Source of the DNA: Halocaridina rubra
Taxonomy: Eukaryota > Arthropoda > Malacostraca > Decapoda > Atyidae
Reading direction: 5' to 3'
NCBI GenBank assembly: GCA_037179515.1
Contig: JAXCGZ010003877.1
Coordinates: 82,944 to 146,943, forward strand
Length of the DNA: 64,000 bases
In this document: piece after piece, positions 49,748 through 58,718 of the stretch
Numbering within the stretch: the first letter of the stretch is position 1
Layout: every line of letters begins with the position of its first letter
The notes under the pieces: generated by a model
Seen by the model: only the letters and a program-made list of their open reading frames with translations
Told to the model about the DNA's origin: nothing
The model's database searches: none
Made by a program: the position numbers and the translations under genes

Positions 49748-51721
49748 TTACAACCTATCCTCTGCAATTAGATCTCTACGCAGTTTTTCAGCTCGACAAG
49801 CTGCTTGACGTCTAGGTCTTGGTGGTGCACTAGGTACAACTGGAGGATTGAGTGGATCTATTGGTTCTACTTCAGGAGCAACTTCCTGATGTAGTTCTAA
49901 GGGAATGAGTTTAGAAAGAGGTCTTACATACTCTCCATCAACTGTGCGGAGAAACACACTGCGTACAATACCATCTCTCCCCTTTATCAACTGGGTTACT
50001 AATCCTAAAGGATAACTGGTTCTTGTTTTGTTCTCGGTTTCTATAAGAACTAACTCACCAACTTGAACTGTACATGGTTCGTCTTTGGCGCACGTTAAAT
50101 GTCTTTCTCGGAGTGAAGTGAGGTAGGAATCCATCCACACCCTTTCATACTTCTTCAACATATCCGAGAGTCTAGAGTACTGAACTCTCAAATCCAACGA
50201 TTCTCCAAAGGGAACATCTGCTCCAAAGGAATTGAGAGGTGGGAACAGAGTTACTGTCCTTCCATAGATTAGATGAGACGGAGTGAGATACTCATCTCGA
50301 ATATCTTCCGACAAATACGTAAGAGGTCGGGAGTTGATAACACATTCTATTTCACACAAGATGGTATGTAACTCAATAAAGGAAATGCGCTTCTTGTAGA
50401 GAGACTTATGAAGACTACTCTTAACACAACCTATGAGCCTTTCAAAGAAACCACCGCTCCATGGAGAACGAGGGGTATTGAACTTCCAAAAAATGTCATT
50501 ATCTTTCATGTAAGCTTTAACTTCAGGCTCATCCTTAATGTCACTGAGGAATCGTTCTGCACCTCGAAAATTAGTACCATTATCAGAAAAGATAATGGAA
50601 GGAATTCCAAATCTAGAAGCAAATCTGCAAAATGCAAACATAAATTCTAAGGTGGTTAAAGAACTACACAACTCTAAATGTACTGCTCTTGATGTAGTGC
50701 ATGTGAATAAACACACACAAACCTTCTCACTGTAGTTACTCGTAGTTGTAGGGTCCAAAATAGTGATAGAACCAGTAAAATCCACTCCAACTGAGTTGAA
50801 GGGTCTATCAAATCTGACTCTTTCCTCTGGTAAAGGAGGGGGACCTGGTTGAGAGATCGTCTTGCCAACTGCCTTTTTACACAAAATACATGTTTTTAAT
50901 ATTTTCTTCACAATAACTCTACCTTTAGAGATCCAAAACTGCTTCCTAAGTCCTGACAACATTTTTCCTAATCCATAAGCTACTTTAGATGAATCACAAA
51001 ATATGAGCAAATCTAATACACCAGGGACAATTACAAATCTAGGATATTGAATGGTTGACAACTGATTCAAATCTCTGCAAATAACTGAAAATTCTTGTAC
51101 TAAAGGTTCTGGCAAAGGTTCATCCCAAGAACACTTACTTCTCCATAATTTTGAAATGAATAACTTTCCTTTGATCAAGATTGGTGATAACAATCCTAAA
51201 GGATCAAATACACTAGCAATTACAGTTACAACTAATCTCTTGGTGATTTGGTGATGCACACACTCCTCCTTGCACACTTTCTTACTGGAGTACAATTTGA
51301 TTTCATCGTTTACAACATTCCAAGAAATTCCTAAAACATTTACATTATTCAGATCCAATTGGTCATGATTAACACCTACTTCATCATTAAATTTTACATC
51401 ATTGCTCACCCAACCTTGTAATGGCATAGAGGCTTCTGCTAAAATAGAATTTACTATGGGATACTCTGTTTTTAACTGTTCAGAGTCTGAATAGGTACAA
51501 ACAAAGTTATCTACATAGAAATGAGAGATCAGAGACTTAGCTACTGGATGTGAATGTGTCTCCAAGTGATATGCGAGTGTTTTCTGAAGCAAAAAGGGAG
51601 ATGATGTTGTACCAAAGAGTACTACTTTAAATCTATAGGTAACTATTTTCTGAAGTGTTTCATCCTCGAACCACAAGAATCTACAGAAATCTCTGCAGTT
51701 TGGCAAAAATACCAATAACAT
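49748..51721 (-). CDS. BEL/Pao pol, internally deleted: RT palm, A17, integrase, DUF5641
   Basis: The 657-codon frame begins at the RT palm (CRDFCRFLWFEDE, FKVVLFGTTSSPFLLQKTLA, SHFYVDNFVCTYSD). The fingers, about 150 or more residues, are missing. YVDD reads YVDN, so the second catalytic Asp is lost. Then come the Pao A17 region (ASVFDPLGLLSPILIKGKLF) and a residual RNase H start (IFCDSSKVAYG) joined at once to LRKQFWISKGR of the integrase; RNase H is deleted. The integrase has a CILCKKA zinc remnant and core residues in VGVDFTGSI, IFSDNGTNF and PWSGGFFERLIG. DUF5641 (VQVGELVLIETENKTRTSYP) ends it. The frame stays open through the deletion. Confidence 0.9.
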   Translation of the reverse strand: MLLVFLPNCRDFCRFLWFEDETLQKIVTYRFKVVLFGTTSSPFLLQKTLAYHLETHSHPVAKSLISHFYVDNFVCTYSDSEQLKTEYPIVNSILAEASMPLQGWVSNDVKFNDEVGVNHDQLDLNNVNVLGISWNVVNDEIKLYSSKKVCKEECVHHQITKRLVVTVIASVFDPLGLLSPILIKGKLFISKLWRSKCSWDEPLPEPLVQEFSVICRDLNQLSTIQYPRFVIVPGVLDLLIFCDSSKVAYGLGKMLSGLRKQFWISKGRVIVKKILKTCILCKKAVGKTISQPGPPPLPEERVRFDRPFNSVGVDFTGSITILDPTTTSNYSEKVCVCLFTCTTSRAVHLELCSSLTTLEFMFAFCRFASRFGIPSIIFSDNGTNFRGAERFLSDIKDEPEVKAYMKDNDIFWKFNTPRSPWSGGFFERLIGCVKSSLHKSLYKKRISFIELHTILCEIECVINSRPLTYLSEDIRDEYLTPSHLIYGRTVTLFPPLNSFGADVPFGESLDLRVQYSRLSDMLKKYERVWMDSYLTSLRERHLTCAKDEPCTVQVGELVLIETENKTRTSYPLGLVTQLIKGRDGIVRSVFLRTVDGEYVRPLSKLIPLELHQEVAPEVEPIDPLNPPVVPSAPPRPRRQAACRAEKLRRDLIAEDRL

Positions 51722-53831
51722 CTAAATTCCAAAGGTTCTGAACTTCGGACTCAAGGGTTTGTACTCCTACACGAGCACAAAGCACATGCTGCCCATTAAC
51801 TGTGTTAACTGTCTGAGAACTAATTGCCCACTTTGGCATAGGTCCAAAGATAATCGAACCTGCTGGACTAGACAAAAGTGTAATTCCAGAATAGAAAGTA
51901 TGGTTAGTCACAAATCTAGAATAGTAATCTGCACCAATTACCATACTTATGTCACTAATCACATCACACTCAACGTTAGGATCTGCAAGTTTGATCCCCT
52001 TTTTTGTGAGTGTTTCTGCAACACTAGCAATGCCAGGTACATATAACGTAGTGTTAACCTTATCATAGACGACAGCATAAATCGGAATACGTTGTGTACC
52101 AATGCGTACTACAACACGAACGACGTCACACAAAATGTTTTCGGCTTGATTACCAAATGAAGTCAGTTTAAGTGAGATACGAAACACTGGATTGAGTTTA
52201 AGGCGCTTTACTACTGCAGAATGAATGAAAGACCGTTGAGCGCCGGTATCTAAAAACATCCTAACTGTTTCACGTACCCCAGCACCAGAAATCTTAACAA
52301 TTGCTGTAGGAAGTGCTACTGAAGGAAGTGGAACCTTATTAGTCTGGACATCTATTTGAACAGAATTAGCAACACTGTCATCTCTTCCTGACAGGATTCT
52401 AAACTTATCATCCACTACTACTTGATTAGTGGGAATGTTACTGTTAAGGTTAGTTCCATTATTAATAACTGTTGGGGCATTAGACGCAACTGACACTTGA
52501 TTAACTGCAGTACTACGGTTGGTTAGTTTCATGCAGAGGAAGGTATGATGTTTGCCATTACAATTTCTACACTCAGCCGTCTCTCTACACTGTAAGGCTC
52601 TATGGCCTTTCTGCATACACACAAAACATAGGTCTAACTCTCTAACTCTGTTCTTCCTGGCTTCATGAGTTGTGTAATTAGAACAAAACTTAGTATAATG
52701 AATATCCTTACAAAAGAGACAAGGTTTGTTCCAAGTACTTGAATTGCTAGATGACGAACTAGACTTATTTTGAGTCTGGGACACAACTGCTTGTTTAGGT
52801 ACTGTACTAAACCTATGATTAGAATTTGTACTAGAATTCTGACTAGTTACTACTTTAGTTTTGGAATGTGCATCAGAATGTGAACCTTGCTTATTCCTAG
52901 ACTGATCAGAGAGAATACGAGAACATTCCATGACCTTGATAAGGTGTCCAATACCATCCTTCAATTGTGTAATAGTCAAAGTATAAGTACTGTACTTATT
53001 AAAAAGGTACTCTAAAGTTTTAGGACTAAGTTTCTTAGCAATTATGTCTTTTATTAGGTAGTCATCACAAGGTACTTGGGTTACACCCTCTATTTGCATC
53101 AACAAACGTTGAAATGTTAAGTGAAATTCAGTCAACTCAGTTAAATTATGTTCAGGGGGTTTGATGTTCATCAAATCTAAATGTAATTGTTGCAACAAAA
53201 GGTCATTGTCGGCAAAGCTTTTTCTCAACAAACTTAATGCTATACTGTAATTACCACTAGTTATGGGAAGACCTTCAATGGTTCTATAAGCTTTACCTCT
53301 CAAATAAGATCTGAGCATGCTAAATTTCAATACTGGGTCAATGTCTTGCCGATTATCAATTAAACTACTAAAGGAATCCCAAAAGCAATTCCACTGACTC
53401 AACTGACCATCAAATTCAGGAATCTTAATCTCAGGCAACTTAGGGTGTGGAAGGGGTCTAGCAGGTACTACTGTCTGACTAGAAGCTTGACTAGTTGTAG
53501 CTTGTGCTTGACTACCAAAGGACAAATGCTCATCTATAGCTGTCTTAATTTGTATGAGCACTTTACAGGCATTACGTTTCAGAGTTCTGTGCTCTCTAGA
53601 AACTTGGCTAAGCTGGGTACTATCAATAGCATCTTGACTAGCTGTCCAATGTACATCAATGGACTCGTACAACTTTGTAAGTTCTGCTTCTGAAAACTGT
53701 AACGACCGTAAGGATGGTGGAGGAGACGCTTTCAGGTCATGTTCTATAGAACTGAGCATATCTGTCAGATCGTCGGTTACAACCTTGTAAAGTTCAAACG
53801 CTTTACTTTCATCAATTGATGGTAAAGACAT
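51681..53831 (-). CDS. BEL/Pao gag and protease
   Basis: The 716-codon frame starts MSLPSIDESKAFELYKVVTD. It has a DUF1759-type capsid region (PHPKLPEIKIPEFDGQLSQW, WDSFSSLID), then Ser/Asn-rich linker. The zinc knuckles are CLFCKDIHYTKFC, CFVCMQKGHRALQC and CRNCNGKHHTFLC. A DUF1758 protease follows with active site MFLDTGAQRSFIH. It ends abruptly after LWNLDVIGI, where an intact element would run into RT; the following bases are the deletion junction, and the next frame picks up in the RT palm. The gag-protease part has no defect I can see. Confidence 0.92.
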   Translation of the reverse strand: MSLPSIDESKAFELYKVVTDDLTDMLSSIEHDLKASPPPSLRSLQFSEAELTKLYESIDVHWTASQDAIDSTQLSQVSREHRTLKRNACKVLIQIKTAIDEHLSFGSQAQATTSQASSQTVVPARPLPHPKLPEIKIPEFDGQLSQWNCFWDSFSSLIDNRQDIDPVLKFSMLRSYLRGKAYRTIEGLPITSGNYSIALSLLRKSFADNDLLLQQLHLDLMNIKPPEHNLTELTEFHLTFQRLLMQIEGVTQVPCDDYLIKDIIAKKLSPKTLEYLFNKYSTYTLTITQLKDGIGHLIKVMECSRILSDQSRNKQGSHSDAHSKTKVVTSQNSSTNSNHRFSTVPKQAVVSQTQNKSSSSSSNSSTWNKPCLFCKDIHYTKFCSNYTTHEARKNRVRELDLCFVCMQKGHRALQCRETAECRNCNGKHHTFLCMKLTNRSTAVNQVSVASNAPTVINNGTNLNSNIPTNQVVVDDKFRILSGRDDSVANSVQIDVQTNKVPLPSVALPTAIVKISGAGVRETVRMFLDTGAQRSFIHSAVVKRLKLNPVFRISLKLTSFGNQAENILCDVVRVVVRIGTQRIPIYAVVYDKVNTTLYVPGIASVAETLTKKGIKLADPNVECDVISDISMVIGADYYSRFVTNHTFYSGITLLSSPAGSIIFGPMPKWAISSQTVNTVNGQHVLCARVGVQTLESEVQNLWNLDVIGIFAKLQRFL

Positions 53832-54183
53832 CTTGCTGGATTAATCTTTACCTTATACAAATCACAATAATTTTGGCTAGGTGGCCAAACTAAACTAGTA
53901 CCAGAATTCACTAGGATTATAATATTTATATCCTAGGTACACTTGATTACACACGCATGTATTCAAATAGCTAATCTAAACCTTCCCTTGGACTAGAGAA
54001 TTCGACATCAGCAGTGATATCACAAAAAATATGCCATGGATTTATGCGCAGTGTTTTAATATCAAAGTTCAAAAACAATACCAAAGGTAGCCTATTCCAA
54101 ATTCCATTCAGTAAATGTAGTAAAGTATGCTAGCTAGGCTAGGCACCATATCCGGTTCAAAGGACCAGAAAAAAACTAGAATA
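53832..54183 (-). other. BEL/Pao 5' leader with primer-binding site
   Basis: Leader between gag and the residual 5' LTR. On the plus strand 54150-54167 (ATCCGGTTCAAAGGACCA) resembles the 3' end of a tRNA-Tyr, with about two differences judged from memory, 16 bases from the LTR. Confidence 0.65.
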
Positions 54184-54237
54184 TGTGGTGACTATTCCCA
54201 GAATGCCTGCTTTCGCCTGGTCAATGAATAGTCTACT
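54184..54237 (-). repeat. BEL/Pao 5' LTR remnant, 54 bp
   Basis: It begins TGTGGTGACTATTCCC and ends AATAGTCTACT. It matches the first 54 bases of the 3' LTR with one difference (TTTCGCC versus TTTCACC). The remaining ~856 bases are absent and host sequence follows directly. Confidence 0.93.
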
Positions 54238-54273
54238 CATTTGATTGGGCATGATAGACACTCGTACGAATGT
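54238..54273. repeat. 36-bp flanking duplication, right copy
   Basis: Identical to 48711-48746. Confidence 0.93.
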
Positions 54274-54798
54274 GCTTCATTTCTAAATGGTTACAGAAAG
54301 CCTCGAAATGCCTACGTGTAAAGTGACTTCCATTGTCAGAAGTGACCTGCTCAGGAAAGCCAACCCTGGAGCAAATTTCAAATAGGGCATGAGCGACTGC
54401 ATCAGTCGTGATAGAAGACAGTGGCACTGCATCTGGGTACCTTGTTGCCAGGTCGACGTATACAAGGAGAAACTGTTTCCCGTGAACGAAGCTGGATTAA
54501 TAGGACCTAATATGTCAATAGCGACCTTGGAAAATGGCTCCAATGAGAGCTTAGTTATCCCCATGGGACCTTTTGGTACCGGAGCCGTTGAGGTGGATTG
54601 ACAGACAGGACAGGAGCCCACATATCTGTCTACCTCGGCGTACATGTTTGGCCATGCAAAAGCATTCTGAAGGACGTGCCGAGTTTTTGCTTTGCCTCTG
54701 TGTCCACTCAGAGGTAAATGGTGAGCCACATACATAGCCTGGCGGCACAACGAAGCGGGCACCACCAACTGTTTAAAGGTGTGGCCATCTTTAGTCAC
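54274..54798 (-). pseudogene. Integrase N-terminal part of Gmr1-type element 2
   Basis: Frames 54798-54283 and 54427-54233 hold the zinc-binding region HHLPLSGHRGKAKTRHVLQN ... SCPVCQ (complete HHCC), VAIDILGPINP and TSDNGSHFTRRHFE. It stops at VYHAQSN, where the BEL element is inserted just before the catalytic Glu. A frameshift separates the two frames. Confidence 0.9.
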
Positions 54799-55578
54799 AT
54801 GCCTACGAAGTACTACATCTTCATGGGCGTAAGTGATCTGGCCTCATCCTCTCACTGTGAAGGTCCCTCCCTCGGTGGCCTGCTGCATCTGGCATTTAAG
54901 GCTGGGGCAATCTTGCTGCACTTTAGCAAAGTCTGGACGGGACTTCAATGGCTCTAGAGGTGCATCATCTGGTAAAGAAGGGGGAAACTCTCCGCGTTCC
55001 ACATTACGTGTACTAACTGCAGCAGACTCAACGGAGTCAGTTGGAGAATCATCCAAATTCTTGGCATCGAGGCCAGGAGTTGCTGCTGAAATGGCTTCAT
55101 GTGACTTCCCCCGAGGGAAGTTATAACGAGAAATGTCCTTATGGTAGAGGTCGGCCTGGAAAATAGGAACTAGGTTCAGTGCACGACCCAGCAAGACAGG
55201 GTACATAAGCCCAATCATTGCCACAGCTGGGGCTTTTCCCTTGTAGTATTTGCAATCCAGGTTAATGACACAGCAGCGTCGTATTTGGGGTGTTCCTTCA
55301 GCAACTTGGACACGAACGACTTTGCCGGTAAATAATTCATCCCTGATGGATCTCTCGTCAACAAATATGCCATTGGCCCCTGTGTCGAGGGCTATGTCAA
55401 CTTCCACACCATTTATAGTTCTTAGACATTTTGGGATCACCTGCGGATTACCACATTCGGTGAATTCCATATTGGCAAGTTTGTACGTAGGGTCCTCGGC
55501 GTTATCCTCAGTGGCCCTTTCTGTCCATATTTCTACAGCATGGGCCAAGTGCGTGGCTGGACGGCTTTGCGGGCCGCC
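54799..55578 (-). CDS. Protease and spacer of Gmr1-type element 2
   Basis: The frame 55548-54844 (234 codons) has the protease CLRTINGVEVDIALDTGANG then IFVDERS. It continues without a break through VAEGTPQ, NLDCKYYKGKAPAVAMIGLM and ALNLVPIFQADLYHK into the acidic spacer. This shows the protease and spacer to be in one frame, unlike the broken copy in element 1. The mini LTR at 55579 separates it from gag. Confidence 0.85.
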
Positions 55579-56188
55579 TGTGACAGAGTGTTTCGCTCAA
55601 AGTCACCAGAGGCTGTTAGATGCCTTATTAAATAAATTAGTAACATAACTGTTATTTTCTAACTAAAAAAATAATTCCCACTTCTTGACTTTTGCAGATT
55701 ATGATTATTTGCAATTTGTATTTTAGCTTATAGCTAATTTTAAATATACCTTATTTACTCTTCTTGTACGTGTAGAAGTATAGCCCCGATATAAAGGCTG
55801 CTCCTATTTTCTGTCTGCTACGAGCCAAGAAAATTATGAGATATTTTACCAGTAACCTAACTTTTCATTATTATTCTTGTTTTATTTTATTTGCTTCCAC
55901 TTGTTGCACCTAAAAATACTGTCTCTCCCTTGCATCTCTGCTATAATTGCCTGCCAGGGACCACCACTAAAATAGTCCTTAAAATGATATCAGAGCCAAT
56001 TACTGCTCTAGAAATGTATCCTACAGATGAACTCACAAGGAGGGACAATGAGACGCTTCTTTTTTGGCGCCGAGACTGCCCAGAGGCAACATCTCGCCTG
56101 GGTTGTCTAAGTTTATTTCAAATCTTAATTACGTGGCATCTTCACAGGAATTCATCTTAACAACACTCTAGCATCCTAAACCCCCACA
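55579..56188 (+). mobile_element. 610-bp mini solo LTR inserted in element 2
   Basis: Starts TGTGACAGAGTG and ends AACCCCCACA, opposite in orientation to the host element. It is flanked on both sides by CCGCC (55574-55578 and 56189-56193); element 1 has one CCGCC at the matching site (GGGCCGCCGCTG). It is a subfamily B LTR lacking ~1.4 kb of its middle. The junction TTAAGATGAATTCC (minus strand) shows a 4-base AGAT overlap of the two deletion edges. Confidence 0.92.
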
Positions 56189-57325
56189 CCGCCGCTGTAT
56201 GAAGGCGCATGGTGGCTCTTAGAGTTTGGCTGAAAACCCTGGGAAGGAGGAGCAGAGTAATGGCCTTTGCCTCTGAACTGCTGAGGCTTAGGTCTTACTG
56301 AGTTATCCTTCTTGAGTGTGGATGCATGGCCGTAATAAGGCTTAGGAGTGTAAGGAGGATATGCTGGATGATGTGAGTTCTGCTTCCCGTTCCTATGATC
56401 TCCTTTCCGGTGAGAATCATAGTTTGCTGCGGGGGAGATACAACTCTGAGGACGAACCTTGGAATCGGCCCTTCTTGCCCTCATAGCATCACAGAGACGT
56501 ACTCCAGACTGGTTGTGCTGGAGGTACTCATCCACAGCGGCTAAACTTTTCTCGTAGTTGATCTCATCCTTAAGCTGAGTCCTTACATATGCGCATCAAC
56601 ATCTGGAGGAAGTTCATTGGTAATTGCATCATACATCAAGAATGCATACAACTTCTCACGAGGACACTTTGCAACCCGTAACCAATCATTAAAAAGGCGA
56701 CCCTTGTGTTTGCCAAAGGTACTACAGTTCTCCTCCTTCAAAGGGAAAGCAGAAATATACCTAGCACGACACTCAGCTGGTGAAAGGTTCTGTGATTCCA
56801 AGGATGTGCTTTTAACTTTCTCATAGTCCCTCAGTTGCATTTGGTCGAGTTCATTGACCAGGGCGAGCAGATGGGGTTGCATGGGGGCGAGCAGCCAACG
56901 TCTCTTCGCAGCCTCTGTGCCTTCGCTAACTGACGCAAGACTTTCGAAAGAGCGGATGTAAGTATCAAGCGGTTGCTTACCGTCGTCTTCATATTTCTGT
57001 ATTGGGGAGGGCCTCTCTCACTAGGCTGGTCTCCATTTCCAGTTGAAGGACCACTGTCTGGGAATCCCGCTCGAAGCCGAGCAAGCGCAAGCTCATGTTC
57101 ACGTTGTGCTTGTGCCTCATCACGTTGTGCTTGTGCCTCATCACTTGCTCTCTTCTCCAGCTTATCTCGGTGTTCAACCATCTTCTCATGAACCCATTCG
57201 AAGAGCTTCTGCCCTGGGGAAAGACCGTATCTCTCACCCCTAGCAATCATTATGCCCAGGTAACGGTCCTCATCGAATGTTTCGATGGTTTCCATGTTTG
57301 TTTCCTGTGATGGTCTGGTTTCCAT
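56176..57325 (-). pseudogene. Gag of Gmr1-type element 2, broken
   Basis: Frames 57325-56831 (METRPSQETNMETIETFDED, EWVHEKMVEHRDKLEKRASD with a duplicated DEAQAQR), 56882-56583 (CRARYISAFPLKEENCSTFG) and 56535-56176 (DEYLQHNQSGVRLCDAMRAR, basic tail) cover the same protein as 34231-35244. Small indels at about 57015 and 56594 break the frame. The 3' end is displaced by the mini LTR. Confidence 0.88.
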
Positions 57326-57499
57326 GGTGTTTTCCTAAACAGTCAATAACGAAGTGCCAAAACCAACCATAAAAAAACAAATATCTACAATAGTAGAAAA
57401 AAAATGAAAGAGCCACACAACACCAAGGAGAGAAAAAAAAATTCAACACCACATTTCAAACTTAAACGTAAAAGTGATCTCAAAACCTCACCATAAAAG

Positions 57500-57930
57500 T
57501 GACTCAAAATACAATCAAGTGCAACAGCAGCAAAATGTTGCAAAAAAAGTGCAAGAAACACTGGTAATACAGAATGGCAGTCGTGCCTGCTTAACAGCAA
57601 TATGCGGCAGTACCTGCGGTTGTGGTGCAAATGAAAGGAATGAGCAACACAAGTGCAACAGCAACAAAATGTTGCAAAACAGTGCATGAAACACTGGTAA
57701 TACATGATGGCAGTCGTGCCTGCTTAACAGCAATACGTGGCAGTACCTGCAGTTATGGTACAAATGAAAGGAATGAGCAACACAATCACGTGCAACAGCA
57801 ACAAAATGTTCCAAAACAGTGCATGAAACACTGGTAATATAGGATGGCAGTTGTTCCTGCTTAACAGCAATACATGGCAGTACCTGTGGTTATGGTGCAA
57901 ATGAAAGGAATAAGCAACAACGAATTTTAC
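57500..57930 (-). repeat. Three tandem ~135-bp units in the 5' leader
   Basis: Same unit as 35420-35860. AAAATGTT anchors are near 57532, 57666 and 57804. Confidence 0.9.
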
Positions 57931-58696
57931 CGACTAGCACCCAGTGCCAGAGAATACAAACAAGTACAGTATAGCGGTCGTGCCTGTGTATGAGCGCGTA
58001 TATGGCAGTACCCACAAATAAAATGTCGTAAGTGAAATTCTGGAGTGTTGCCAAAAGGGCACAGATCCTATGCAAAATACACCAAAGATAAGCTAACGGC
58101 TTACTAGGCAGCCAGATTACACATGTCTACTAGTAATGACAAAATTTATTTTCAAGTGACAACTCAGACACATGAAAGGCTTAGCCTAGGTTCGATAAAT
58201 GACACCAAAGTTTTTCTTCCCAATCTATGAGCAGTCAATGCTTGAATATAAAACACAATTATAAGCAAAAATACTTAATATCCTTACTCCCAATTCCTAA
58301 ATCCCAAGGGAATATAAACAATTCTTAACAAGTATCACCCTTTAAAGGATATATAAAACACGAATGCTTTAAAACTCAATCTTATCACGAAAATAAATGA
58401 AATTTAAATAACACGTCTTCTCGTCATGCAAGATTTCTTAAGTCTGTTACCACATAATCTCATGTAGATTTCCTGAAATTTAGTTTACCACATGAGAAAC
58501 AAGAAAATATTAGTTACCGTAATTAATCTTGAAAATAAAAAAAATTTCTGATCCGCAACGTCTCTAGCGATAACATTTTTGTGTGCAGCCTAAGATTCAT
58601 TCACTTCAATAATCGAGCCAATGGTAATCAGGTTTCATGTGCAATGTTAAAAAGCAAAATAAAAATAAATTTATCAAAATCAGTCTATCTGTTCGG

Positions 58697-58714
58697 GTCC
58701 CTGTTCAGGCGCCA
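58697..58714 (-). promoter_or_regulatory. Primer-binding site, tRNA-Lys type (element 2)
   Basis: Plus strand GTCCCTGTTCAGGCGCCA, one base different from a tRNA-Lys 3' end, 4 bases from the LTR at 58719. Confidence 0.88.
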
Positions 58715-58718
58715 ATGT

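Larger units (their letters stand above)
57326..58718 (-). other. 5' leader of Gmr1-type element 2 (uninterrupted)
   Basis: About 1.39 kb non-coding leader with the tandem repeat at 57500-57930. It is the reference for locating the two LINE insertions in element 1. Confidence 0.8.
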
